Shown here piece by piece: positions 19,593-27,296 of a stretch of 35,494 nt of DNA. The notes beneath the pieces are model-generated. The model had not been told where the DNA came from. It saw only the letters and a list, made by a program, of their open reading frames with translations, and did no database searches. The translations under genes and the position numbers were made by a program. Every line of letters starts with the position of its first letter. Position 1 is the stretch's first letter. Origin of the DNA: Allobosea sp. AAP35 (GTDB lineage Bacteria > Pseudomonadota > Alphaproteobacteria > Rhizobiales > Beijerinckiaceae); NCBI RefSeq assembly GCF_001295925.1, contig NZ_LJHQ01000036.1, positions 1 through 35,494 of the forward strand, written 5' to 3'.

Positions 19593-19624
19593 GATTCTAG
19601 AGAGAGAATCTTCTTTTTTGACTC
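19593..19624. promoter_or_regulatory. Cluster of three CcrM (GANTC) methylation sites in AT-rich DNA
   Basis: GATTC at 19593-19597, GAATC at 19606-19610 and GACTC at 19620-19624 lie within 32 bp of the AT-rich part of the origin; a fourth (GATTC, 19776-19780) overlaps the parS site. GATTCT-agagag-AGAATC (19593-19610) also forms a small hairpin. GANTC is the target of the cell-cycle methyltransferase CcrM in alphaproteobacteria. The AT-rich segment is the best candidate for the unwinding element. Confidence 0.7.
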
Positions 19625-19654
19625 TTGGATGGGGGCAAATAGCCCGCCGCAGTT

Positions 19655-19674
19655 TTGTCCACAACCGGTCCACA
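19655..19674. promoter_or_regulatory. Two adjacent DnaA-box-like sequences
   Basis: TTGTCCACA (19655-19663) matches the DnaA consensus TTATCCACA at 8 of 9 positions; CGGTCCACA (19666-19674) matches at 6 of 9. Both are in the same orientation, 11 bp apart, about one helical turn. Confidence 0.7.
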
Positions 19675-19721
19675 GGGTGGGGTCTCGTATCGAGCCGTCC
19701 AGCGCCGCGATATGCGACACG

Positions 19722-19737
19722 TTAACGTTTTATTAAC
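19722..19737. promoter_or_regulatory. CtrA box (perfect TTAA-N7-TTAAC)
   Basis: TTAACGTTTTATTAAC contains TTAA, exactly seven bases, then TTAAC, the full consensus of the cell-cycle regulator CtrA. In Caulobacter, CtrA bound at such sites in the origin blocks initiation in swarmer cells. TTAA motifs are rare in this GC-rich sequence. Confidence 0.75.
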
Positions 19738-19774
19738 GCATCGGATTTCGGGCTCGCGCGGCGAGAGCCGAAAA

Positions 19775-19790
19775 TGATTCACGTGAAACA
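19775..19790. promoter_or_regulatory. parS: parS site 2 (inside the origin)
   Basis: TGATTCACGTGAAACA differs from the perfect parS of rsmG at one of 16 positions (A for T at position 3) and keeps the central TTCACGTGAA. It lies between the two CtrA-like boxes. Confidence 0.85.
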
Positions 19791-19820
19791 CGCAAGCGCG
19801 GTCCCACAAGGTCGGGCCTG

Positions 19821-19836
19821 TTGACGATTTGTTAAG
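19821..19836. promoter_or_regulatory. CtrA box, near match (TTGA-N7-TTAA)
   Basis: TTGACGATTTGTTAAG has the correct seven-base spacing and 7 of 8 consensus half-site bases. It lies about 100 bp from the perfect box in the same intergenic region. Confidence 0.5.
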
Positions 19837-19876
19837 GTTATACAGACGCTCCCGATCGGAGCTGGCAACCGCCGCT

Positions 19877-19885
19877 TTATCCACA
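19877..19885. promoter_or_regulatory. Perfect DnaA box TTATCCACA
   Basis: Nine of nine match to the high-affinity DnaA consensus, on the ppsR side of the predicted origin, in the same orientation as the two weaker boxes. Confidence 0.85.
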
Positions 19886-20010
19886 CCGCTCCCCAGGGCC
19901 GTGGAACGCCGCCGGCCCCACCGAGGCTCCCGGTACCGCCTGCGTTCGGTTTTGCTTTGGCGACCGGTCGGGCTAGAGGTGGCTGTCGCCGCATCCACCC
20001 GGGAGCCACC

Positions 20011-20841
20011 GTGGCCCGCAATTACTTCCATCTGCATCTGGTCTCTGACGCGACCGGTGAAACCCTGATCGCCGTCAGCCGGGCCGCAGCCGCGCAATAC
20101 GAGACCGTGTCCGCGATCGAGCATGTCTATCCTCTGGTGCGGTCCGAGGCGCAGCTGGCCCGTGTGCTGGCCGAGATCGAAGCGTCACCCGGCGTCGTAC
20201 TCTACACGCTCGTCGAGCCGGAATGGTCGCAGCGCCTGGAGACGTTCTGCCGCGATCTGGGCTGCCCTTGCCTGTCTGTGCTGCAGCCGGTCCTGTCCCT
20301 GTTTCAATCCTATCTCGGCCAGGCTTCTGCGCCGAAGCCCGGCGCGCAGCATGTGCTGAACGCCGAATATTTCCGCCGCATCGACGCGATGAACTACACG
20401 CTGCTGCATGATGACGGACAGCTCGGCGGAGATCTCGAGAGCGCCGACATCATCCTCGTCGGCATCAGCCGGACCTCGAAGACGCCGACCTCGATCTATC
20501 TCGCCAATCGCGGCATCAAGACCGCCAATATCCCGCTGGTGCCGAATGTGCCGCTGCCGGCCGAACTCGAGCATATCCGCAAACCCTTGATCGTCGGCCT
20601 CGTCGCCAGCCCCGATCGCATCGTCCAGATCCGTCAGAACCGGCTGCTGTCGCTCAAGGCCGATGACGAGACGCCCTATGTCGATCCTGCTGCAGTCGCC
20701 GATGAGGTCGCCCAGTCGCGCCGCCTGTGCGCCCGCAGGGGCTGGCCGGTGATCGATGTCACCCGCCGTTCGATCGAGGAGACCGCCGCCTCGATCCTCG
20801 ATTTGCTGCGTGACCATCGCATGAAGTTCATCGCGACATGA
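20011..20841 (+). CDS. ppsR: Bifunctional PPDK/PEP-synthase regulatory kinase-phosphorylase (DUF299)
   Basis: ADP-dependent kinase and Pi-dependent phosphorylase that inactivates and reactivates pyruvate phosphate dikinase or PEP synthase. The 276-residue protein starts [14 protein letters not shown], and has the P-loop-like [11 protein letters not shown] from residue 151 followed by [15 protein letters not shown], plus the C-terminal [12 protein letters not shown]. The GTG at 20011 is preceded by GGGAG with a 5-nt spacer and begins exactly at the family start; the upstream reading is origin DNA. It overlaps maf by 4 bp (ATGA). Location directly beside the origin is typical for alphaproteobacteria. 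Whether the target is PPDK or PEP synthase cannot be decided. Confidence 0.94.
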   Translation: MARNYFHLHLVSDATGETLIAVSRAAAAQYETVSAIEHVYPLVRSEAQLARVLAEIEASPGVVLYTLVEPEWSQRLETFCRDLGCPCLSVLQPVLSLFQSYLGQASAPKPGAQHVLNAEYFRRIDAMNYTLLHDDGQLGGDLESADIILVGISRTSKTPTSIYLANRGIKTANIPLVPNVPLPAELEHIRKPLIVGLVASPDRIVQIRQNRLLSLKADDETPYVDPAAVADEVAQSRRLCARRGWPVIDVTRRSIEETAASILDLLRDHRMKFIAT

Positions 20842-21464
20842 ACGGTGCTCCCTTGCTCTGGCTGGCGCGCGAACCGCTCCTGCTCGCGTCAGGCAGCGCG
20901 ACGCGTCACGACATGCTGGTCGCGGCCGGCATTCCTGTTGAGATCGTCAGGCCCCAGATCGACGAACGCGCGGTCGAGGCACCGCTGCTGGCGGAAGGCT
21001 CTCCGCCCGACGCCGTGGCCGCGGCGCTGGCTTGCGCCAAGGCGATGGCAGTCTCGCAGATGCATCCTGGGCGCCTCGTGCTCGGTGCCGACCAGACCCT
21101 GACCTCCGATGGCGAGGCTTTTTACAAGCCGACCGATCTTGCCGCTGCCGCCGATCAACTCGCGGCCCTGGCGGGTCGAACGCATGAACTGCAAAGCGCC
21201 TTCGTCCTGGCGCAGGACGGTGCGCCTCTGCTTGAGGGTCTGGGTGTCGCGCGCCTGACGATGCGCGAACTCTCGCCGGATTTCATCATGCGCTATCTCG
21301 ACGAGGCGGGCGTGGCGGCGCTGACGAGCGTCGGCGGCTACCAGCTCGAAGGCCTGGGTGCCCAGCTCTTCGACGAGGTCGAGGGCGACCACTTCACCAT
21401 TTTGGGCCTGCCGCTCTTTGCGGTCCTCGCGGCGCTGCGCGAACTCGGCGCCCTGGCGCGCTGA
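20838..21464 (+). CDS. maf: Maf-family nucleotide pyrophosphatase
   Basis: House-cleaning enzyme that hydrolyses non-canonical or canonical nucleoside triphosphates. The 208-residue protein keeps the active-site motifs LASGSATR (16-23), GADQTL, the KPTDLAAA loop and [26 protein letters not shown]-like ILGLPL. The first motif ends in ATR rather than the usual SRR/PRR. This divergent subtype is common next to ppsR in alphaproteobacteria and may have altered substrate choice. It is translationally coupled to ppsR and followed by aroE after 32 bp. Confidence 0.92.
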   Translation: MNGAPLLWLAREPLLLASGSATRHDMLVAAGIPVEIVRPQIDERAVEAPLLAEGSPPDAVAAALACAKAMAVSQMHPGRLVLGADQTLTSDGEAFYKPTDLAAAADQLAALAGRTHELQSAFVLAQDGAPLLEGLGVARLTMRELSPDFIMRYLDEAGVAALTSVGGYQLEGLGAQLFDEVEGDHFTILGLPLFAVLAALRELGALAR

Positions 21465-21496
21465 GCATCGTGCGCCGATCAACGACGGATTGACAC

Positions 21497-22330
21497 ATGG
21501 CTCCCCGCTGCTTCGTTCTCGGCCACCCCGTCGCGCATTCCCGCTCGCCCTTGATACACGGCACCTGGCTTGCCGAACGCGGCCTGGCGGGCAGCTATGA
21601 GCGTGTCGATGTCGCCCCCGCCGATCTGCCCGGCTTTGTCGAACGCCTGCGCCAAGGCGAATTCGCGGGTGGCAATGTCACGGTTCCGCACAAGGAAGCG
21701 ATACTGGCTCTTGTCGATCAGGCAACCGATGCCGCGCGCGCGATCGGCGCCGTCAACACGGTGTGGCTGGATGGCGACCGCCTGTGTGGCGACAACACCG
21801 ACGTGTCGGGTTTCCTCGCCCATCTCGATTCCACCGTCCCTGGATGGGACCGCGCCACCGCGACGGTCCTCGTCCTTGGCGCCGGCGGTGCGGCGCGCGG
21901 CATCGCGTTCGGGCTGAAGGGCCGCGGCGTCGGCAGGATCATTCTGGTCAATCGCAACCGCGGCCGCGCCGACGAACTGGCGGCGGCGCTCGGTGCTCCG
22001 CTCGAGGCTGCCGACTGGGCGCAGCGTCACAGCCTGGTCGAAGAGGCCGATCTGATCGTCAACACCACCGCGCTTGGCATGCAGGGCCAGCCCTCGCTGG
22101 ATCTCGATCTCGCAGCCCTGCGCCCCGGCACCATCGTCGACGACATCGTCTATGTGCCGCTGCTGACCCCACTGCTGCGCGAGGCCCGGAGCCGCGGCGG
22201 CGTCCCGGTCGACGGGCTCGGCATGCTGCTGCACCAGGCCGTGCCCGGCTTCGCGCGCTGGTTCGGCGTCACACCCTCGGTGACGCCGGCGCTGCGCGCT
22301 GTGCTCGAAGCCGATATCCTGGGACACTGA
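21497..22330 (+). CDS. aroE: Shikimate dehydrogenase
   Basis: NADPH-dependent reduction of 3-dehydroshikimate in aromatic amino-acid biosynthesis. The 277-residue protein shows the shikimate-binding SRSPLIHG and NVTVPHKE (catalytic Lys66), GAVNTVW, DNTDVSGF with the catalytic Asp, the NADP-binding GAGGAARG, the VNRNRGRADEL segment and the C-terminal DGLGMLLHQA. Length and motifs are canonical. The gene is within the ppsR-maf-aroE-coaE-dnaQ group, spaced 32 bp from maf and 45 bp from coaE. Confidence 0.96.
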   Translation: MAPRCFVLGHPVAHSRSPLIHGTWLAERGLAGSYERVDVAPADLPGFVERLRQGEFAGGNVTVPHKEAILALVDQATDAARAIGAVNTVWLDGDRLCGDNTDVSGFLAHLDSTVPGWDRATATVLVLGAGGAARGIAFGLKGRGVGRIILVNRNRGRADELAAALGAPLEAADWAQRHSLVEEADLIVNTTALGMQGQPSLDLDLAALRPGTIVDDIVYVPLLTPLLREARSRGGVPVDGLGMLLHQAVPGFARWFGVTPSVTPALRAVLEADILGH

Positions 22331-22375
22331 TTCGATGGCGCCCGCGATGGCGCAAACGACGACGGCGCACATCTC

Positions 22376-23002
22376 ATGACCTTCATCCTCGGCCTCACCG
22401 GTTCGATCGGCATGGGAAAGTCCACGACCGCGCGCCTGTTCCTCGAATGCGGCATTCCGGTTCACGATGCCGATGCCAGCGTGCATCGGCTCTATCGCGG
22501 CCGGGCCGTGGCGCCGATCGGCGAGGCCTTCGCCGGTGTCGTCGTCGAGGGGGCGGTTGACCGCCAGCGGCTCTCGGCTGCCGTGCTCGGCCGGCCCGAG
22601 GCCCTGCGCCGGCTGGAGACGATCATCCATCCGCTGGTGCGCGAGGAGGAGGAGGCCTTCCTGCGCCGCTGCCGCGAGACCGGAGAGAAGCTTGCTGTCC
22701 TCGACGTGCCGCTGCTGTTCGAGACCGGCGGCGAGGGTCGCTGCGATGCGGTCCTGGTCGTCAGCGCGCCCGCCGAGGTCCAGCGCGAGCGGGTTCTGGC
22801 GCGGCCGGAGATGACGCCAGAGAAATTCGCGGCGATCCTCGCGCGCCAGCTGCCGGATCGGCAGAAGCGCGCGGCGGCCCACTTCATTGTGGACACGTCG
22901 CGCGGCGTGCTGGCCGCGCGACGGCAGGTCGGCTCTATCGTGAGGGCGCTCGCGGGTCGCCCCGGTCGCGTGCGGCGGAAGAAGGCGAGCAACCATGCGT
23001 GA
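22376..23002 (+). CDS. coaE: Dephospho-CoA kinase
   Basis: Last step of coenzyme A synthesis, phosphorylating the 3'-OH of dephospho-CoA. The 208-residue P-loop kinase begins [14 protein letters not shown] (P-loop 9-16), then [11 protein letters not shown] with the catalytic Asp, [20 protein letters not shown] and [15 protein letters not shown]. Its last 8 bp overlap the dnaQ start, indicating a shared transcript. Confidence 0.96.
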   Translation: MTFILGLTGSIGMGKSTTARLFLECGIPVHDADASVHRLYRGRAVAPIGEAFAGVVVEGAVDRQRLSAAVLGRPEALRRLETIIHPLVREEEEAFLRRCRETGEKLAVLDVPLLFETGGEGRCDAVLVVSAPAEVQRERVLARPEMTPEKFAAILARQLPDRQKRAAAHFIVDTSRGVLAARRQVGSIVRALAGRPGRVRRKKASNHA

Positions 23003-23702
23003 GATCGTTCTCGATACCGAGACCACCGGTGTCGAAGCCCATGCCGGCGATCGCATCGTCGAGATCGGTTGCGTCGAACTGGTTAATCATTGCCCGACGG
23101 GTCGCAGCTTCCACCGCTACATCAACCCGGAACGGCCGATGTCGGAAGGCGCCTTCAAGGTCCATGGGCTGTCGGATGCGTTCCTGGCGCCGCAACCGGT
23201 CTTCGCAGCGGTGGCCGATGAATTCATCGGCTTCATCGAAGGCGCGCGGCTGGTGATCCACAACGCCGCCTTCGATGTCGGCTTCCTCAATATGGAGCTG
23301 CAGAAGGTCGGGCGCGGCCCGATCCAGCAGGCGCTCGTCGTCGATACGCTGTCGATGGCAAGGCGCAAGCACCCGGGAGCGTCCAACAGCCTCGACGCGC
23401 TTTGTTCGCGCTACGGCATCGACAACAGCCGCCGCACGCGGCACGGCGCCCTGCTCGATGCCGAGATCCTGGCGGAAGTCTATATCGAGCTGATCGGCGG
23501 CAAGCAGGCCTCGCTCGGCCTGGGATCGGCGGAGACCGGCAGGTCCGGGCTCGCCGGCATCGTCGTCGAACGACCGCAGAGGCTGCGACCCCTCGCGCCC
23601 CGTCTCGACGAGGCCGCCCTCCTGGCGCATGAGGGGTTCATCCGCTCGCTGGGCAAGACGCAGCTCTGGCGCGGCTATCTCGGCATCGCCGAGGAGGCCT
23701 GA
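22995..23702 (+). CDS. dnaQ: DNA polymerase III epsilon subunit (proofreading exonuclease)
   Basis: 3'-5' proofreading exonuclease of the replicative polymerase. The 235-residue DEDDh enzyme has ExoI with DTET (7-10), the VEIGCVEL strand, FKVHGLSD, Exo[27 protein letters not shown] and Exo[17 protein letters not shown]. The C-terminal part after about residue 180 is a variable segment that in the family binds the polymerase alpha subunit. Its stop codon lies inside the left arm of a strong terminator hairpin. Confidence 0.97.
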   Translation: MREIVLDTETTGVEAHAGDRIVEIGCVELVNHCPTGRSFHRYINPERPMSEGAFKVHGLSDAFLAPQPVFAAVADEFIGFIEGARLVIHNAAFDVGFLNMELQKVGRGPIQQALVVDTLSMARRKHPGASNSLDALCSRYGIDNSRRTRHGALLDAEILAEVYIELIGGKQASLGLGSAETGRSGLAGIVVERPQRLRPLAPRLDEAALLAHEGFIRSLGKTQLWRGYLGIAEEA

Positions 23703-23726
23703 GGCGAGAGCTGCCTCAGGCCTTTT
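23696..23726 (+). terminator. Rho-independent terminator of the ppsR-dnaQ operon
   Basis: GGCCTGAGGC (23696-23705), a 7-nt loop, GCCTCAGGCC (23713-23722) and TTTT form a perfect 10-bp stem with T-tract. The left arm includes the dnaQ stop codon. On the opposite strand no T-run follows, so it serves dnaQ rather than terC. Confidence 0.88.
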
Positions 23727-23730
23727 GGGC

Positions 23731-24474
23731 TCATTCGCCTTTGCGCTTCATCGCCCGGCGCGAGAGCATGTTCAGCCCTTCGACCAGCGCCGAGAAGGCC
23801 ATCGCCGCATAGATATAGCCCTTGGGAATATCCGCACCGAAGCCTTCGCCGATCAGCGTGCCCCCGATCATCAGCAGGAAGCCCAGCGCCAGCATCACGA
23901 TGGTGGGGTTCTCCTCGATGAAATGCGCCAGCGGGTCGGCCGCGAGCAGCATCACGAGCACAGCCACGACGACGGCGATCACCATGACCGGAATATGATT
24001 GGTCATGCCGACGGCGGTGATGATCGAGTCGATCGAGAACACCAGGTCCAGCAGCAGGATCTGAAAGATCACGCCGCTGAAGGTCACCGCCGCGGCGCGG
24101 CCGACATCGACGGTTTCAGGGTGCTGCTGGGCGTCGACCTTGTGATGGATCTCGACGGTCGCCTTCCAGACCAGAAACAGGCCGCCGCCGATCAGGATCA
24201 GGTCGCGCCAGGAGAAGGCCTTACCGAACACTGAGAACAGCGGTGCGGTCAGCTGGACGATGAACGCGACCGTGCCGAGCAGGGCCAGCCGCAGGATCAG
24301 CGCCAGCCCGATGCCGATCTTGCGGCCGCGCGAGCGCTGATGCTCGGGCAGCTTGTTGGTCAGGATGGAAATGAAGATCAGGTTGTCGATGCCGAGCACG
24401 ACCTCCATGGCGATCAAGGCGCCGAGCGCAACCCAGACTGCGGGGTCGGCGGCGAGCGTCATGAGATAGTCCAT
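23731..24474 (-). CDS. TerC-family integral membrane protein
   Basis: Seven-or-more-helix inner-membrane protein of the TerC/Alx/YgdQ superfamily, associated with tellurite resistance, manganese efflux and metal supply to exported enzymes. The 247-residue product begins with a helix carrying the signature [14 protein letters not shown], then [17 protein letters not shown] helices, and a repeat-related [19 protein letters not shown] with the second conserved Asp. The C-terminus is a short basic tail (RRAMKRKGE). RBS GGAGG lies 5 nt before the ATG. It stands alone between the dnaQ terminator and secB. Substrate is unknown. Confidence 0.93.
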   Translation of the reverse strand: MDYLMTLAADPAVWVALGALIAMEVVLGIDNLIFISILTNKLPEHQRSRGRKIGIGLALILRLALLGTVAFIVQLTAPLFSVFGKAFSWRDLILIGGGLFLVWKATVEIHHKVDAQQHPETVDVGRAAAVTFSGVIFQILLLDLVFSIDSIITAVGMTNHIPVMVIAVVVAVLVMLLAADPLAHFIEENPTIVMLALGFLLMIGGTLIGEGFGADIPKGYIYAAMAFSALVEGLNMLSRRAMKRKGE

Positions 24475-24496
24475 CGGTCCTCCGGAACACGAAAAC

Positions 24497-24522
24497 GGCG
24501 GGCGGCCATGGGGCCGTCCGCC
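24497..24522 (-). terminator. Hairpin in the secB-terC gap, possible second terminator
   Basis: Arms GGCGGGCGGCC (24497-24507) and GGCCGTCCGCC (24512-24522) pair at 10 of 11 positions around a 4-nt loop. Read on the minus strand it is followed by CGTTTTCGTG. It lies about 20 bp upstream of the terC start, so it could also be a leader hairpin of terC. Confidence 0.45.
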
Positions 24523-24600
24523 TGTCTATTCGCCCGAGATGGAGAGCCAGGCGGCCGCCCGCAAGGGCAGGGTGGTCTTAAACCTCTCAGGATGCCCGAC

Positions 24601-24624
24601 GAAAAAGGGCCCCGAAGGGCTCTT
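24601..24624 (-). terminator. Rho-independent terminator of secB
   Basis: On the minus strand AAGAGCCC, a TTCG loop and GGGCCCTT form an 8-bp stem with one A-C mismatch, closed by a C(UUCG)G tetraloop and running into TTTTT. It starts 27 bp after the secB stop. Confidence 0.82.
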
Positions 24625-24651
24625 GGATCGCTGTCGTCGATCGCTTCAGGA

Positions 24652-25143
24652 TCAGTTCTGGACGACGTTCGGCTGCCCCTGAAGCTCCTGCATACGCTGC
24701 TGGAACAGGGCCGCGAAATCGATCGGCGGGACATAGAACGGCGGGAAGCCACCATTCTGGACCGCTTCGGCGATGATCTGCCGGGCGAAGGGGAAGAGCA
24801 GCCGGGCGCAATCGATCACCAGGACCGGATGCACATGCTCCTGCGGCACGTTCAGCAGGCGGAACACGCCGCCATAGCTCAGATCGAAGGCAAACAGCAT
24901 CTCGCCATTGATCTCGGCCTTGCCCTCCAGCTGCAGCACGGTCTCGTAATCATTGTCGCCGAGCGCGCTGCTCGAGACATTGACCTGCAGCGACATCTGC
25001 GGGCCTTCCTGCGCCTGCGGCTGGCCGAGACCGCGCGGCGCCTTCGGGTTCTCGAAGGAGAAGTCCTTGGTGTACTGGATCAGCGCGCTCATGCTCGGCG
25101 CAAGCTCGCCGGCTCCGTTGCCGTTGGGGAGTTCGTTGGCCAT
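24652..25143 (-). CDS. secB: Protein-export chaperone SecB
   Basis: Tetrameric cytosolic chaperone that keeps preproteins unfolded and hands them to SecA. The 163-residue product contains the family core IQYTKDFSFENPKAP, then NDYETVLQLEGKAEI, LFAFDLSYGGVFRL, HPVLVIDCARLLFPFARQII and GGFPPFYVPPIDF. ATG 25143 follows homologous starts; ATG 25152 is an in-frame alternative and no strong Shine-Dalgarno distinguishes them. The 247-bp gap to the divergent tim44-like gene shows no further gene. Position beside a Tim44-domain gene is usual in Rhizobiales. Confidence 0.96.
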   Translation of the reverse strand: MANELPNGNGAGELAPSMSALIQYTKDFSFENPKAPRGLGQPQAQEGPQMSLQVNVSSSALGDNDYETVLQLEGKAEINGEMLFAFDLSYGGVFRLLNVPQEHVHPVLVIDCARLLFPFARQIIAEAVQNGGFPPFYVPPIDFAALFQQRMQELQGQPNVVQN

Positions 25144-25390
25144 CGGTCTCATCGCTTCTGGCTGGATGTCTCGGGAAGTCCGCACCCGTCCGAGGCCTTG
25201 GACTGCGTCGTCCTCTGCAAGAGCGACGCGGCCGTCGGCTATCATGGACCAATGCGCCGCACAAGAAGCCGCCTTCACAAGCAGGGGGGTGGATGTTACG
25301 AGCCTAGCTCACCATATGACGCAGAGCAGCGCTTCCGCTCGGGAGTTGCTGGATGTTTTCCCTGCGACTGGAGCCTCGGGTCAGCTTTCG

Positions 25391-26119
25391 ATGCAAAATT
25401 CCTTCGACATGACGACTCTGGTCTTCCTGGCTCTGGCCGTTTTCGTCGCCTGGAAGCTGCGCTCCGTGCTCGGCCAGAAAACCGGCAGCGAACAGCCGCC
25501 GACCGATCCCTTCTCCCGTCGCGAGGCCCCGCCCCAGCGCCAGGACCAGGGCGGCCCCGCCGAAGCCAAGCGCGACAACGTCATCCGCCTGCCGGGTGCA
25601 GCCAATGATTCAGCCGCTTCGGCCCCCGCGGCCGATCGCTGGAGCGACATTGCCCCGCCCGATTCGCCGATCATCGCCGGCATCGAGGGCATCATCAAAC
25701 AGGAGCCGGGCTTCGACCCGCGTGGCTTCCTGGGCGGCGCCAAATCCGCTTACGAGACGATCGTCACCGCGTTTGCCCGCGGCGACCGCAAGATGCTCAA
25801 GGGTCTCCTTGCCAAGGAGGTCTATGACGGCTTCGAGCAGGCGATCGGCGATCGGGAGAAGCGCGGCGAGAAGGCCGAGTCCAACTTCGTCTCGATCGAC
25901 AAGGCCGAGATCACCGCCGTCGACGTCAAGGGCAAGACCGCGCAGGTGACCATCGCCTTCGTCTCGCAGCTCATCAGCGTCACCCGCGATGCGCAGGGCA
26001 CGGTGGTCGATGGCAGCGCCGAGGCGGTGTCCACGGTCAACGATATCTGGACGTTCTCGCGCCAGCTCGGCAGCCGCGACCCCAACTGGCTCCTGGTCGC
26101 GACCGAATCAGCCGCGTGA
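25391..26119 (+). CDS. Tim44/TimA-domain protein
   Basis: A 242-residue membrane-anchored protein related to the C-terminal domain of mitochondrial Tim44. Residues about 7-25 form a single N-terminal transmembrane helix (TTLVFLALAVFVAWKLRSV), followed by a charged low-complexity linker (about 30-95) and the Tim44-like domain (FDPRGFLGGAKSAYETIVTAF, KAEITAVDVKGKTAQVTIAF, WTFSRQLGSRDPNWLLVAT). Bacterial homologues are inner-membrane proteins of uncertain function. The ATG at 25391 was chosen because upstream in-frame sequence is not protein-like. It overlaps mltA by 4 bp (GTGA) and heads a four-gene coupled group. Confidence 0.88.
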   Translation: MQNSFDMTTLVFLALAVFVAWKLRSVLGQKTGSEQPPTDPFSRREAPPQRQDQGGPAEAKRDNVIRLPGAANDSAASAPAADRWSDIAPPDSPIIAGIEGIIKQEPGFDPRGFLGGAKSAYETIVTAFARGDRKMLKGLLAKEVYDGFEQAIGDREKRGEKAESNFVSIDKAEITAVDVKGKTAQVTIAFVSQLISVTRDAQGTVVDGSAEAVSTVNDIWTFSRQLGSRDPNWLLVATESAA

Positions 26120-27294
26120 TCCGTGGCGCCGGTGTCGCACTGGCGCTGCTGCTCGCGGCGGGTGGGATCCCGGTGACCGCCATGGCCGCTTCTCCCCCGT
26201 CCCTTCCTCAAGGCGCCAGCGCGCAAGCGCTGGTTCCCGCCGACATCGCCGGCTGGACAAAGGACGACCACGCCGCCGCGCTCGCGATCTTCGCCGGGGG
26301 CTGCCAGACCGAGCCGCCGCTGCGAGCGGCCCTTGCCGTTCCGGCGGCTCTCTCCGAAGCCTGCACACGGGCCCGGCGCCTGCAGGCCGCCGGCCCTGTG
26401 TCGCCAGAGGCCGCGAGAACCTTCTTCGAAACGCACTTCGCCTTCTGGCGCATCCGCCCGGCGCCGGAACGGACCGGCTTCATGACCGGTTATTTCGAGC
26501 CTGAATTCGAAGGCTCCCTCACATACTCGCCTGAATTCCCGACGCCGCTCTATGGCCGCCCGCCGGAGCTGGTGACACGCATGCCGGGCGACAACTGGCT
26601 GGGTCTCAAGGACCTTTCGGCTGCCCGCCGCACGGCCCGGGGCTTTGAGCCCTTTCCCGATCGGCGCGCGATTGAGACCGGTGCGCTCGAAGGCCGCAAT
26701 CTCGAAATTCTCTGGATGCGCGATCCCGTCGATCGCTTCGTTCTGCAGGTCCAGGGCTCGGGCCGCATACGCCTGCCCGATGGCTCGGTGACGCGGCTCG
26801 TCTATGCCGGTCGCAACGGCCATGCCTACACCTCGCTTGGTCGGGTTCTGAGCGAGCGTGAGGGCATTCCGCCCGCGCAGATGACGATGGACCGCCTGAT
26901 CGCGCGGCTGAAAGCCGATGCCGCCTTCGCCCGCGAGCTGATTCTTCAGAACCGCTCCTTCGTCTTCTTCGCCCGCCGCGACGATCTTCCCTCTGAGTCC
27001 GGTCCGATTGGCGGCGCCGGCCTGCCGCTGACGCCGCTGCGCAGCATCGCGATCGACCGCACGCTGTGGCCCTATGGCCTGCCTGTCTGGATCGATGCGA
27101 CCTTGCCGGATGGCGCCGGCGCGATGCAGCGGCTGGCGCGGCTTACCATCGCGCAGGACACCGGCTCGGCCATCCTCGGCCCGGCCCGGCTCGATCTCTT
27201 CGTCGGTTCGGGGGCGACCGCCGGGCACCGCGCCGGGCTGATCCGTCACCCGGTCGACTTCATCCTGCTCTGGCCCCGCGACGCTGGGCGCTAG
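26116..27294 (+). CDS. mltA: Membrane-bound lytic murein transglycosylase A (MltA)
   Basis: Cleaves peptidoglycan glycan strands to 1,6-anhydro-muropeptides. The 392-residue protein starts with a signal peptide (VALALLLAAGGIPVTAMAA); no lipobox cysteine is seen, so it may be periplasmic rather than lipid-anchored. The MltA barrel has MTGYFEPEFEGSL, TPLYGRPPELV and DRFVLQVQGSGRIRLPDGS. The C-terminal 3D domain has QDTGSAI with the likely catalytic Asp348, then GPARLDLFVGSG and HPVDFILLWPR. The GTG start overlaps the tim44-like stop; smr follows after 2 bp. Confidence 0.94.
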   Translation: MIRGAGVALALLLAAGGIPVTAMAASPPSLPQGASAQALVPADIAGWTKDDHAAALAIFAGGCQTEPPLRAALAVPAALSEACTRARRLQAAGPVSPEAARTFFETHFAFWRIRPAPERTGFMTGYFEPEFEGSLTYSPEFPTPLYGRPPELVTRMPGDNWLGLKDLSAARRTARGFEPFPDRRAIETGALEGRNLEILWMRDPVDRFVLQVQGSGRIRLPDGSVTRLVYAGRNGHAYTSLGRVLSEREGIPPAQMTMDRLIARLKADAAFARELILQNRSFVFFARRDDLPSESGPIGGAGLPLTPLRSIAIDRTLWPYGLPVWIDATLPDGAGAMQRLARLTIAQDTGSAILGPARLDLFVGSGATAGHRAGLIRHPVDFILLWPRDAGR

Positions 27295-27296
27295 CG

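Larger units (their letters stand above)
19561..20010. other. oriC: Putative chromosomal replication origin (oriC), Caulobacter type
   Basis: This 450-bp gene-free interval between hemE and ppsR holds a full set of alphaproteobacterial origin elements. In order: a TTATCCA half-box next to hemE; an AT-rich segment (about 19585-19628) with three GANTC sites; DnaA-like boxes TTGTCCACA (19655-19663) and CGGTCCACA (19666-19674); a CtrA box (19722-19736); parS (19775-19790); a near-match CtrA box (19821-19835); and a perfect TTATCCACA (19877-19885). Gene strands diverge from it on both sides. Position beside hemE is the established location in Caulobacter. No replication data are available from sequence alone. 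Confidence 0.85.

Noticed and set aside
19821..19844. Possible sigma70 promoter TTGACG ... TATACA before ppsR
   Set aside because: Spacing is only 12 bp instead of about 17, and the TTGACG is better explained as part of a CtrA-like box.
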